Assembly: GCA_003162475.1 (NCBI GenBank)
Contig: PMOI01000004.1
Span: 190,020-254,019, forward strand
DNA from: Acidimicrobiaceae bacterium
GTDB lineage: Bacteria > Actinomycetota > Acidimicrobiia > Acidimicrobiales > RAAP-2
Length of the DNA: 64,000 nucleotides
Direction: 5' to 3'
Below are positions 1 through 7,616 of the stretch, one piece after another (within the stretch, counting starts at the first letter, position 1; each line of letters opens with the position of its first letter). A model generated the notes under the pieces. The model did no database searches. It was not told where the DNA came from and saw only the letters and a list, made by a program, of their open reading frames with translations. The position numbers were made by a program, and so were the translations under genes.

Positions 1-49
1 GGTGCTCTTCTGAGACGTCGGGCTCTGGTATCTCTAGTTCTTCGCTCAT
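1..49 (-). CDS. Partial CDS, N-terminus only, function unknown
   Basis: An ATG at 49-47 on the minus strand opens a frame that runs off the left edge without a stop. The 16 visible codons read MSEELEIPEPDVSEEH, an acidic and probably disordered N-terminus. Support for a real gene comes from the promoter: TAAGTT lies exactly six bases upstream of the ATG, the same geometry as many other starts in this window. It is divergent from the crotonase-family gene at 95. The family cannot be determined from the fragment. Confidence 0.55.
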   Translation of the reverse strand, partial: MSEELEIPEPDVSEEH

Positions 50-55
50 GTTCCC

Positions 56-61
56 AACTTA
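56..61 (-). promoter_or_regulatory. -10 element TAAGTT for the left-edge gene (leaderless)
   Basis: TAAGTT on the minus strand ends six bases before the ATG at 49-47, so initiation about seven bases downstream of the hexamer would place +1 at the start codon. No Shine-Dalgarno sequence is present. Confidence 0.5.
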
Positions 62-82
62 CAACTGGTCGTTTGCCCAACG

Positions 83-88
83 TATGCT
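83..88 (+). promoter_or_regulatory. -10 element TATGCT for the crotonase-family gene (leaderless)
   Basis: TATGCT is followed by six bases (CGCGGA) and then the ATG at 95. The transcript would start at or next to the A of ATG. Only 33 bp separate this start from the divergent ATG at 49, so both promoters sit in a very short shared region. Confidence 0.55.
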
Positions 89-94
89 CGCGGA

Positions 95-754
95 ATGGAC
101 ATCTCGCTACGTCACGAAGGTCCCGTCGCGATTCTCACCTGGAACGACGGTGAAAATCGACTAAACGCTGATTCATTGGGGCGACTGAACGCACTCCTCG
201 ACGAACTTGAAGCGACGAGCGGTCCCCTCGCGATCGTCGTGACGGGCGTGGGTAAGTTCTTCTCCAACGGTCTCGACCTCGCTCGATTCGGGGCCAATCC
301 GGCCGAATTCACTGCGACGCTCGAAGAGCTCGAACGCACGATTGCGCGACTCTTCCTCTTTCCCGTTTACACCGTGGCGGCCCTCAACGGTCACACCTTC
401 GCGGGTGGGGCACTACTGAGCTGCGCCTTCGACTACCGCGTGATGCGCGAGGATCGCGGCTACTGGTGCATGAACGAAGGCGAGATCGGTCTCGCGCTCG
501 ACGAGAAACTCTGGTCCATCCTCGAACACCGCCTGCCTCGAGCGGCGGCGGTCGCTGCCGCGACCACGGCAAAGCGCTTCAACGGGCCCGACGCGCTCGC
601 GGCCGGCATCGTCGAAGCGATCACCACTGAGGAAGAGCTACTCGCTCACGCGATTGCCGTCGCCACTCGATACGCCGCCCTCGACCGCACGACGTTGTCC
701 AGACACAAGTACTTGGCGCACGGTGAGGAAGCCACGTTATTGGGGTTGACGTAG
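95..754 (+). CDS. Enoyl-CoA hydratase/isomerase (crotonase) family protein
   Basis: The 219-residue protein has the crotonase fold signatures: an oxyanion-hole segment FFSNGLDL near residue 55 and the second NH-donor segment GHTFAGGALLS near residue 98. It is shorter than typical hydratases (about 260 residues) and lacks the paired catalytic Glu pattern of classical enoyl-CoA hydratase. It more resembles the delta3-delta2-enoyl-CoA isomerase-like branch. It would act on a CoA-thioester in the cytosol. The GNAT gene begins immediately after its stop codon, suggesting co-transcription. The family is secure; substrate and exact reaction are not. Confidence 0.8.
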   Translation: MDISLRHEGPVAILTWNDGENRLNADSLGRLNALLDELEATSGPLAIVVTGVGKFFSNGLDLARFGANPAEFTATLEELERTIARLFLFPVYTVAALNGHTFAGGALLSCAFDYRVMREDRGYWCMNEGEIGLALDEKLWSILEHRLPRAAAVAAATTAKRFNGPDALAAGIVEAITTEEELLAHAIAVATRYAALDRTTLSRHKYLAHGEEATLLGLT

Positions 755-1210
755 TTGGCCGCGGTGATCCGGCCGGCGACGATGGCCGACGTCGACGTGG
801 TGCTGAGCATCGAAGGCGCTCCGCCGGGTTACAGTGATCGCGCTTCGCTCGTCACGCAACGTATCGAATCGGGCGACTGTCTCGTCAGCGAGAGTGACGG
901 ACGCGTCTCGGGATTTGCCACCATACTTCGGCGATTGTTCTTTGGTCGTGACTTCCTTGAGTTACTCACGGTCGACGCTGAGTATCGTCGCCAAGGGATC
1001 GCGAGCGCACTACTTCGTGCGTTCATCCACGGTGCGACGACGTCGCAACTCTTTATCTCCACGAACAGTTCCAACGTTCCAATGCTCAACTTGTTGCGTA
1101 AAGAGCAGTGGCTCTTCAGTGGTGAACTGGTCGGGATCGACGAAGGTGACCCCGAACTCGTCTTCTACAGAAGTTCGGTTTCGAAAGGTCGTTCGAGTTC
1201 CGGTTTCTAG
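755..1210 (+). CDS. GNAT-family N-acetyltransferase
   Basis: This 151-residue single-domain protein has a GNAT N-terminal motif (VIRPATMADVDVV) and the acetyl-CoA pyrophosphate-binding loop in EYRRQGIASALLRAF at about residues 76-90. The start is ambiguous: TTG directly abuts the upstream TAG stop, and an in-frame GTG lies at 764. The acceptor substrate is unknown. The abutting position after the crotonase gene indicates translational coupling. Confidence 0.8.
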   Translation: MAAVIRPATMADVDVVLSIEGAPPGYSDRASLVTQRIESGDCLVSESDGRVSGFATILRRLFFGRDFLELLTVDAEYRRQGIASALLRAFIHGATTSQLFISTNSSNVPMLNLLRKEQWLFSGELVGIDEGDPELVFYRSSVSKGRSSSGF

Positions 1211-1221
1211 AACTCGGTGGG

Positions 1222-1815
1222 CTAGGACTCTTTGTGCGTCACTCGGTCGACGAGCCGCCATGACGAGGGGAGTGCCACCCCAGAGATGGCGGCCTTGATT
1301 ACTTCTCCCCACACGAACGGCGTGAAACCCAGCGCGATTGCTACAGAGGGCGAGACGTGAATCGCGAACTTCAGCCACGTCACGCCAATGACGAAGATGA
1401 TGACGTCACCGATGACCATCGAGATGACGGCCCGCGTGACCGTACGGTCCGTCCCTCGTGACGCCAACCAACCGAGCGCTGAGCCGGCGACGACGAAGCC
1501 GATGAGGTAGCCGAAGGTCGCTACTGCGTAGCCACTGGCGTGACTCGCGAACCACGGCACGCCCGCCACACCCGCGACGAGGTAGAGCGACAGTGCCAAC
1601 CCAGCTCGACGCCAACCCAACGCCGTGCCCGCCAGCATGACGCCGAGCGTCTGACCCGTGACGGGTACGGGGTTATGGGCGAGGTGAAAAGAGACCTGCG
1701 CGAGTACGCCGACCAACGCGGCCGCGCCCACCACGAGCGCGACTTCTGCGAGCACCGACTTCGGTACGACGTCGGCGAGAACGCGACGTGGCGCGGGCGC
1801 GGTGATAACTGACAT
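1222..1815 (-). CDS. bioY: BioY family biotin transporter, ECF S component
   Basis: This integral membrane protein of 197 residues has about six hydrophobic segments and the BioY signature: PVPVTGQTLGVML near residue 50, followed by the GVAGVPWF and GYLIGF segments. BioY binds and imports biotin as the S component of an ECF transporter, or alone in some bacteria. No EcfA or EcfT gene is nearby. The ATG at 1815 is preferred over a TTG one codon upstream because GAGGAG lies six bases before it. A 13-bp palindrome upstream suggests repression by a biotin-responsive regulator. The gene converges on the GNAT gene with 11 bp between. Confidence 0.92.
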   Translation of the reverse strand: MSVITAPAPRRVLADVVPKSVLAEVALVVGAAALVGVLAQVSFHLAHNPVPVTGQTLGVMLAGTALGWRRAGLALSLYLVAGVAGVPWFASHASGYAVATFGYLIGFVVAGSALGWLASRGTDRTVTRAVISMVIGDVIIFVIGVTWLKFAIHVSPSVAIALGFTPFVWGEVIKAAISGVALPSSWRLVDRVTHKES

Positions 1816-1842
1816 CAAGATCTCCTCGTGAATTCGTTACGG

Positions 1843-1855
1843 TCACCTTAGGTGA
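1843..1855. promoter_or_regulatory. Palindromic operator candidate upstream of bioY
   Basis: TCACCT and AGGTGA form a perfect inverted repeat around a single T, 28 bp upstream of the bioY ATG. The minus-strand reading contains TAAGGT, a possible -10 hexamer, so a bound protein would cover the promoter. Biotin genes are commonly controlled by BirA or BioQ, but this sequence is not a recognised consensus of either. Confidence 0.5.
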
Positions 1856-1896
1856 ACTGGCGACACGTAAAGAACAACGTCAATACTCGAAAGTAA

Positions 1897-2679
1897 CTAG
1901 ATCCAACCTTGATCGCGCGCGATCTGATCGACGTCACCGATGCGCATTCCCGTTCGGTGCTGCAGCGTACGGATGAGCCCGCCGGCTTCGTAGAGCGACT
2001 CGTGCGTGCCCGTGTCGAGCCACGTCGTCGCCCGCGAAAGGACCTCAACGCGAAGTTCACCGCGTTCGAGGTAGGCGTTGTTGAGGGCCGTGATCTCGAG
2101 CTCGTCTCGTTCACTCGGCGTCAACTGGCGCGCGAAGTCCGACGCGCGTTCGTCGTAAAAGTAGATGCCCGGCACCGCGTAGGTGCTCTTAGGAACGGAG
2201 GGCTTCTCTTCGATCGAGAGCACTTGACCGTTGTCGTTGAACTCGACGACGCCGTACGCCGAAGGATTCGATACCTGGTACGCGAAGATGAGAGCACCTT
2301 GCACGCTGGTGTTCTGTTGCAGGTGGGTCCCAAGACCCGGACCGTAGAAGAGGTTGTCGCCCAAGATGAGGGCACACTTCTCGCCGTCGAGGAACTTCTC
2401 TCCCAAGATCAACGCCTCGGCGAGTCCGTTCGGCTGGTCCTGCACGATGTAGGAGAGCTTGATACCTAACGTCGATCCGTCACCGAGGAGTCGAAAGAAC
2501 GCGTCTTGATCGTGGGGCGTCGTAATGATGAGAATCTCACGCAGTCCACTGAGCATGAGGGTACTCAAGGGATAGTGAATCATGGGCTTGTCGTAGATGG
2601 GCAGCAGCTGCTTAGAGACGGCGCGAGTAATGGGATGCAGGCGTGTCCCGGTGCCGCCAGCCAAAATGATTCCCTTCAC
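1897..2679 (-). CDS. rfbA: Glucose-1-phosphate thymidylyltransferase (RmlA)
   Basis: RmlA makes dTDP-glucose from glucose-1-phosphate and dTTP, the first step of dTDP-rhamnose synthesis. The N-terminus KGIILAGGTGTRLHPIT holds the nucleotide-binding loop, followed by KQLLPIYDKPMIHYPLS and the sugar-site segment IILGDNLFYG-like ALILGDNLFYG at about residue 98. At 260 residues from GTG 2679 it is somewhat short for the family. That GTG is chosen because it directly precedes the conserved KGIILAGG and because TATACT lies exactly six bases upstream. A longer reading from GTG 2700 would span the promoter. Divergent from rmlB. Confidence 0.93.
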   Translation of the reverse strand: MKGIILAGGTGTRLHPITRAVSKQLLPIYDKPMIHYPLSTLMLSGLREILIITTPHDQDAFFRLLGDGSTLGIKLSYIVQDQPNGLAEALILGEKFLDGEKCALILGDNLFYGPGLGTHLQQNTSVQGALIFAYQVSNPSAYGVVEFNDNGQVLSIEEKPSVPKSTYAVPGIYFYDERASDFARQLTPSERDELEITALNNAYLERGELRVEVLSRATTWLDTGTHESLYEAGGLIRTLQHRTGMRIGDVDQIARDQGWI

Positions 2680-2685
2680 TCCATT

Positions 2686-2691
2686 AGTATA
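2686..2691 (-). promoter_or_regulatory. -10 element TATACT for rfbA (leaderless)
   Basis: TATACT on the minus strand is separated by six bases (AATGGA) from the GTG at 2679-2677. This supports GTG 2679 as the true start. Confidence 0.6.
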
Positions 2692-2729
2692 GAAGCGCAC
2701 TAGCCCCCTTCTAAAGGCCGAGGTACGCC

Positions 2730-3707
2730 ATGCGCGTTGTGATTACCGGGGCGGCCGGCTTCATCGGGTCGCGATTAAGTGAAGTATTGGTCGATCAGGC
2801 CGAGCGACTCCACTACGACGACGTCGTGCTCTTTGACGCGTTGACGTACTCGGGACGACTGGAGAACCTCGAAGTCGTGCGACGCGATTCTCGCGTCACG
2901 TTCGTCAAGGGTTCGATCACCGATGAGCTGGTAGTCGACGAAGTGCTGAGTGGCGCGCACGCCGTGTTGCATCTGGCAGCGGAGAGTCACGTGGATCGCT
3001 CGATCACCGGCGCCCGACTCTTCTACGAGACGAACGTCATGGGCACCCAACAACTCCTCGAGAGCGCGCGCCGAGCGGGCGTCGAACGTTTCGTGCACGT
3101 CTCGACTGACGAGGTGTACGGATCGATCGACGAAGGTGCGTGGCGCGAGGACCACATCCTCGAGCCGAACTCGCCGTACTCGTCGAGCAAGGCGGGGTCG
3201 GATTTGGCGGCGCTCGCGTACCAGCGCACCTACGGACTGAACGTGATGGTGACGCGCTGTTCGAACAACTACGGACCACGTCAGTTCCCCGAGAAGCTCA
3301 TACCGCTCTTCGTCACCAACCTCTTCGACGGCGTCAAGGTCCCGCTCTACGGTGACGGACTGAACGTTCGAGACTGGCTCTTCGTCGACGACCACTGTCG
3401 TGGCATCCTGTCCGTGCTCGAAGGCGGGCGCGCAGGCGAGATCTACAACATCGGTGGGGGCACCGAGTTGACCAACGTCGCGATCACTCACCTGCTCTTA
3501 GAACTCTGTGGTGCGGACGAGACCATGATCGAACCCGTCGCCGACCGCCTCGGACACGACCGTCGCTACAGCGTGGACTGGACGAAGATTCACGACGAAC
3601 TCGGCTACGAGCCCGAGGTCGGTTTCGAAGAGGGACTCGCGCGCACCGTGAAGTGGTATCGCGAGAACGAGCCATGGTGGCGACCACTGAAGGAGCGCCC
3701 GTCGTGA
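2730..3707 (+). CDS. rfbB: dTDP-glucose 4,6-dehydratase (RmlB)
   Basis: This extended short-chain dehydrogenase of 325 residues has the NAD-binding GAAGFIGSRL at residues 7-16, DALTYSGRLENL typical of RmlB, the AAESHVDRS segment and the catalytic YSSSKAGSD (YxxxK) after STDEVYG. It converts dTDP-glucose to dTDP-4-keto-6-deoxyglucose in the cytosol. GAGG lies about seven bases before the ATG. The gene overlaps rmlC by four bases. No RmlD reductase gene is in the window, so the final sugar could be rhamnose made with a distant RmlD or another 6-deoxysugar. Confidence 0.95.
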   Translation: MRVVITGAAGFIGSRLSEVLVDQAERLHYDDVVLFDALTYSGRLENLEVVRRDSRVTFVKGSITDELVVDEVLSGAHAVLHLAAESHVDRSITGARLFYETNVMGTQQLLESARRAGVERFVHVSTDEVYGSIDEGAWREDHILEPNSPYSSSKAGSDLAALAYQRTYGLNVMVTRCSNNYGPRQFPEKLIPLFVTNLFDGVKVPLYGDGLNVRDWLFVDDHCRGILSVLEGGRAGEIYNIGGGTELTNVAITHLLLELCGADETMIEPVADRLGHDRRYSVDWTKIHDELGYEPEVGFEEGLARTVKWYRENEPWWRPLKERPS

Positions 3708-4279
3708 AGTTGACCGAACTCTCGATCCCCGGCGCGTTCGTGCTCGAGTCGCCCGTGTGGAGTGACGATCGGGGCTACTTTCGCGAGTGGTTCAAGCGCG
3801 ACGACTTGGAAGAGATCGGCGTCAACTTCCCAATCCACCAGGCCAACCTCTCGATGTCCAAACGCGACGTGGTGCGTGGACTGCACTACTCGATGGCGCC
3901 CGAAGGCCAGGCGAAACTCGTGACCTGCGTGTACGGGGAAATCGACGACGTCATCGTGGACGTTCGCGTGAGTTCTCCGACCTACGGACTCGTCGAGGTG
4001 GTTCACCTGTCGGCCAACGAGGAGCGATCGGTGTTGGTTCCCGGGGGCGCGGCGCACGGTTTTTGCGTGAAGAGTGAACTTGGCGCACTTTCCTACCTCT
4101 TGTCGTCGCCGTTCAACCCCGATAGAGAGTTCGAGATCAATCCCTTCGACAGCGTGCTCAATGTGCCGTGGCCCCTGTCGGGCGAGGCGATCATGAGCAA
4201 GAAAGACGCCGAAGCACCGACACTCATGCACCGCCTGTGGTCCGGTCAACTGCCGCGCTACGTCGAGGGATCCCTTTAG
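3704..4279 (+). CDS. rfbC: dTDP-4-dehydrorhamnose 3,5-epimerase family (RmlC)
   Basis: This cupin epimerase of 191 residues has the RmlC segments DDRGYFREWF near residue 20, FPIHQANLSMSKRDVVRGLHY near 40-60 with the catalytic His and RGLHY motif, and VLVPGGAAHGF near 115. GTG at 3704 overlaps the rmlB stop (GTGA); an upstream in-frame ATG would lie inside rmlB and lacks conservation. It epimerises C3 and C5 of the 4-keto-6-deoxy sugar. Confidence 0.93.
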   Translation: MKLTELSIPGAFVLESPVWSDDRGYFREWFKRDDLEEIGVNFPIHQANLSMSKRDVVRGLHYSMAPEGQAKLVTCVYGEIDDVIVDVRVSSPTYGLVEVVHLSANEERSVLVPGGAAHGFCVKSELGALSYLLSSPFNPDREFEINPFDSVLNVPWPLSGEAIMSKKDAEAPTLMHRLWSGQLPRYVEGSL

Positions 4280-4290
4280 GTGAACTTCAC
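4280..4290. promoter_or_regulatory. Palindrome GTGAACTTCAC upstream of deoC
   Basis: GTGAA and TTCAC flank a central C, directly after the rmlC stop and about 10 bp upstream of the deoC -10 hexamer. A related but looser repeat, GGTGA-N5-TCACC, lies upstream of the adenosine deaminase gene. It could be an operator for a nucleoside-responsive regulator, but no regulator gene is present. Confidence 0.35.
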
Positions 4291-4300
4291 GAACGATTGC

Positions 4301-4306
4301 TAGCGT
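4301..4306 (+). promoter_or_regulatory. -10 element TAGCGT for deoC (leaderless)
   Basis: TAGCGT is followed by seven bases and GTG at 4314. It supports 4314 rather than the GTG at 4305, which overlaps the hexamer. Confidence 0.4.
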
Positions 4307-4313
4307 GAGGCGG

Positions 4314-5306
4314 GTGAGTACGGCTCCGCTTCGCTTAGTAACGAGTGATGAGCGTGGAGTGCAACTTCCAAGCGGCTCGACGGTGCCCGCCGTCGAAAAT
4401 GAGACCCAGTTGCGCGCACTCCTCGGCGGACTTTCCGGTGTTGACGCCGTCGGCGCCGAGGCCCGTGCGGCCAAGCTCGCGACGCGATCTCTGAAGAAAT
4501 CGACGAAGCTCGCCGCGTTGGATCTCGCCATTTCAATGGTGGACCTCACCACTCTGGAGGGCGCCGACACCCCGGGGCGCGTGACGTCGCTCTGCACCAA
4601 GGCCATGCATCCCGATCCGAGCGACTCGGGCGTGCCCCATGTCGCGGCGGCGTGCGTCTATCCCGACCTCGTCGCGCACGCCCGTCACGTTCTCGGCGCC
4701 TCGCCGGTGAAGGTGGCTGCCGTCGCGACGTCGTTTCCGTCCGGGCGCGCGTCGCTCAACGTCAAGCTGCTCGACGTGCGTGAAGCCGTGAGCGCCGGCG
4801 CCGACGAGATCGATATGGTGATCGATCGCGGAGCGTTCCTCTCGGGACGACTCGGTCAGGTCTTCGACGAAGTGGTCGCGGTGAAAGAGGCTTGCGGCTC
4901 GACGCACCTGAAGGTCATCCTCGAGACCGGTGAACTCGTCACCTACGACAACGTGCGCCGGGCGAGTTGGATCGCCATGCTCGCCGGTGCCGACTTCATC
5001 AAGACCTCGACGGGCAAAGTCGGTGTCAACGCCACGTTGCCCACGGCCCTCGTGATGCTCGAAGCGGTTCGCGACTTCGCCGAGACGACGGGCGTCGTCG
5101 TTGGCGTCAAAGTCGCCGGCGGCATTCGCAGCGCGAAGGACGCCCTTCGCTATCTCGTCGTCATCAATGAGACAGTGGGGTCCGCGTGGCTGAGCCCGGA
5201 TCGTTTCCGATTCGGAGCGTCGTCGCTGCTCAACGATCTCTTGATGCAGCGACTCAAGCAGCGACGCGGCGTGTACGTGCGCCCCGACGAGTTCAGCGGC
5301 GACTGA
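4314..5306 (+). CDS. deoC: Deoxyribose-phosphate aldolase (DeoC)
   Basis: DeoC splits 2-deoxyribose-5-phosphate into acetaldehyde and glyceraldehyde-3-phosphate. The 330-residue protein has the class I aldolase barrel: VDLTTLEGADTPG near the N-terminal third, ADEIDMVIDRGAF, the conserved LKVILETGEL, and the Schiff-base lysine in DFIKTSTGK. KVAGGIRSAKDAL near the end binds phosphate. It is longer than the 220-250 residue bacterial form, like other actinobacterial versions. It leads a run of overlapping genes (ALDH, ALDH-like, PNP, mutase), which fits removal of acetaldehyde by the next gene. GTG 4305 is an alternative start. Confidence 0.94.
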   Translation: MSTAPLRLVTSDERGVQLPSGSTVPAVENETQLRALLGGLSGVDAVGAEARAAKLATRSLKKSTKLAALDLAISMVDLTTLEGADTPGRVTSLCTKAMHPDPSDSGVPHVAAACVYPDLVAHARHVLGASPVKVAAVATSFPSGRASLNVKLLDVREAVSAGADEIDMVIDRGAFLSGRLGQVFDEVVAVKEACGSTHLKVILETGELVTYDNVRRASWIAMLAGADFIKTSTGKVGVNATLPTALVMLEAVRDFAETTGVVVGVKVAGGIRSAKDALRYLVVINETVGSAWLSPDRFRFGASSLLNDLLMQRLKQRRGVYVRPDEFSGD

Positions 5307-6769
5307 TGAGTGACGAGCTCACGAACTCGCAACTCGGCGCGATGGCGTACGACCCCGCGCCCGAGTCGGCCTCGATCGCGCGCATAAAGCCCGCGTACGG
5401 GCTCTTCATCAATGGCGAGTTCAGCGACCCTTCGTCGCACGAGGCCTTCGTCACGCTCAACCCCGCCACCGAAGAGCCGCTCGCCTCCGTGGCCCAAGCC
5501 TCGACCGCCGACGTCGACCGGGCCGTCTACGCCGCGCGTCGCGCCTACGACACCGTCTGGTCCAAGACCACCGGTGCCGAGCGTTCGAAGTACCTCTTTC
5601 GCATCGCTCGTATCATCCAGGAGCGGTCACGAGAGTTGGCCGTCGTCGAGACTCTCGACAACGGTAAGCCCATCAGGGAGTCGCGCGACATCGACATCCC
5701 CCTCGCGGCGGCGCACTTCTTCTACTACGCGGGTTGGGCCGACAAACTCGACCACGCGGGCTTCGGACCCGACCCGAAACCGCTCGGCGTCGCGGGCCAG
5801 ATCATCCCGTGGAACTTTCCTCTCCTCATGGCGGCATGGAAGTTGGCGCCGGCCCTCGCGGCCGGTAACACCTGTGTCCTGAAACCCGCCGAGACGACAC
5901 CGTTGTCGGCGTTGATACTCGCCGAGATCCTCCAGCAGGCCGAACTGCCCGAGGGCGTCGTCAACATCATCACCGGCGACGGCTCGACGGGCGCCGCGTT
6001 GGTGGACCATCCCGGTGTCGACAAGATCGCTTTCACCGGCTCGACCGAGGTCGGTCGACTCATCCAACAACGCGTGGCGACGAGTCACAAGCACCTGACG
6101 CTGGAACTCGGCGGCAAGGGTGCGAACATCGTCTTCGAGGACGCGCCGATCGACGAGATGATCGAAGGGATTATCGACGGCATCTTCTTCAATCAAGGGC
6201 ACGTCTGTTGCGCCGGTTCACGACTCTTGGTTCAAGAGTCCGTCGCCGACGACGTACTGCGTCGCTTGATCCGTCGCGTCGATCAACTGCGCGTCGGCGA
6301 TCCCCTCGATAAGAACACCGACGTCGGCGCCATCAACTCGGCTGCGCAACTCGCGCGCATCAAAGAGCTCACCGCCTACGGCGAAGAAGAGGGCGCCACG
6401 CGCTACACGAGCACGTGTTCGCTACCCGACAAGGGCTATTGGTTCGCGCCCACGGTCTTCGCCGATGTGTCGCAGTCGCATCGGATCGCCCGAGAGGAGA
6501 TCTTCGGCCCGGTGCTCTCCGTACTGACCTTCCGCACGCCCGAGGAGGCGGTCGCCAAGGCCAACAACACCAACTACGGCTTGGCCTGTGGCGTATGGAG
6601 CGAAAAAGGCTCGCGCACGCTCTGGGTCGCCGAGCGTCTTCGCGCGGGGGTCGTCTGGGCGAACACCTACAACCGTTTCGACCCGACGAGCCCCTTCGGT
6701 GGCGTACGCGAGTCGGGTTTCGGTCGAGAGGGCGGACGACACGGCTTGGAGGCGTACCTCAATGTCTGA
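5306..6769 (+). CDS. Aldehyde dehydrogenase, probably acetaldehyde-oxidising partner of DeoC
   Basis: This full-length NAD(P)-dependent aldehyde dehydrogenase has 487 residues. Visible are the IPWNFPLLMAAWKLAPALAAG segment (split here across the NAD site), the catalytic Glu in TLELGGKGANIVF, the nucleophilic Cys in NQGHVCCAGSR, and EEIFGPVLSV near the end. ATG at 5306 overlaps the deoC stop (TGATG). Its place directly after deoC suggests oxidation of the acetaldehyde released by DeoC, which is inferred from context. The next gene is a shortened paralogue. Confidence 0.93.
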   Translation: MSDELTNSQLGAMAYDPAPESASIARIKPAYGLFINGEFSDPSSHEAFVTLNPATEEPLASVAQASTADVDRAVYAARRAYDTVWSKTTGAERSKYLFRIARIIQERSRELAVVETLDNGKPIRESRDIDIPLAAAHFFYYAGWADKLDHAGFGPDPKPLGVAGQIIPWNFPLLMAAWKLAPALAAGNTCVLKPAETTPLSALILAEILQQAELPEGVVNIITGDGSTGAALVDHPGVDKIAFTGSTEVGRLIQQRVATSHKHLTLELGGKGANIVFEDAPIDEMIEGIIDGIFFNQGHVCCAGSRLLVQESVADDVLRRLIRRVDQLRVGDPLDKNTDVGAINSAAQLARIKELTAYGEEEGATRYTSTCSLPDKGYWFAPTVFADVSQSHRIAREEIFGPVLSVLTFRTPEEAVAKANNTNYGLACGVWSEKGSRTLWVAERLRAGVVWANTYNRFDPTSPFGGVRESGFGREGGRHGLEAYLNV

Positions 6770-7616
6770 GGACCGCCTCGACGTTCGTAAGACCTACAAA
6801 CTCCTCATCAACGGCGCGTTCCCGCGCTCGGAGTCTGGTCGGAGCTACGAGGTCACCTCGGCGAAGGGCGAGTTCCTCGCCAACGTCGCGCAAGGTTCGC
6901 GTAAGGACGTGCGCGACGCGGTGGTCGCGGCGCGCGCGGCGCAGTCGAAGTGGTGGGCTCAGAGCGCGTACAACCGCGGTCAGGTCATCTATCGACTCGC
7001 CGAGATGGCTGAGTCGCGACGCGACGAACTGGCCGAGCACGTCCGACTGGGCGAGGGGCTCGCCTCGAAGAAGGCGAAGGTCAGCGTGTCGAGAGCGATC
7101 GACCGGATCGTCTGGTACGCGGGGTGGACCGACAAGATCGCGCAGATTCTCGGCTCGTCGAATCCCGTCGCCGGTCCCTTCTTCAACTTCTCGGTGCCCG
7201 CACCGAGCGGTGTCGTGGGCGTGCTGGCTGAGCAGGACTCGTCGCTCGAGGCGTTCGTTAACGCGGTACTCGCACCGATCGCGGTTGGCAACACCGTCGT
7301 CGCCGTGGCCAGCGAGAAGCGTCCGACCCCCGCCGTGTTGCTCGGTGAGATGACCGCGACCGCGGACTTTCCCGCGGGTCTCCTTAACATCGTGACTGGC
7401 TTCACCGGCGAGGTCGCGCCCACGCTCGCGTCCCACGAGGACGTCGACGGGATTGATCTAACGGGCGTCGACGAAGCGTTCGCCGATGAACTCGCGCAGC
7501 TGGCTGCCGGTTCCATCAAGCGCGTCCTTCGGCCAGGTCCGAGCGAGGACGCGTCACTTCGTCGACTTCGCGCCTTCGTCGAGATCTCAACCGTGTGGCA
7601 CACGATCGGACAGTGA
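6762..7616 (+). CDS. Truncated aldehyde dehydrogenase-like protein without catalytic domain
   Basis: The 284-residue protein aligns with the N-terminal NAD-binding half of aldehyde dehydrogenases (KLLINGAF, WYAGWTDKIAQ, the cofactor region VPAPSGVVGVLAEQDSS and PAGLLNIVTG). It then ends soon after the position of the FTGSTEVG motif, here DLTGVDEAF. The region carrying the nucleophilic Cys and the C-terminal half is absent. There is no frameshift remnant downstream: PNP begins at the stop codon (TGATG) and the frame is clean, so the short form looks stable rather than recently broken. It overlaps the upstream full-length enzyme by eight bases. A structural or regulatory partner role is possible. 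Confidence 0.85.
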   Translation: MSEDRLDVRKTYKLLINGAFPRSESGRSYEVTSAKGEFLANVAQGSRKDVRDAVVAARAAQSKWWAQSAYNRGQVIYRLAEMAESRRDELAEHVRLGEGLASKKAKVSVSRAIDRIVWYAGWTDKIAQILGSSNPVAGPFFNFSVPAPSGVVGVLAEQDSSLEAFVNAVLAPIAVGNTVVAVASEKRPTPAVLLGEMTATADFPAGLLNIVTGFTGEVAPTLASHEDVDGIDLTGVDEAFADELAQLAAGSIKRVLRPGPSEDASLRRLRAFVEISTVWHTIGQ

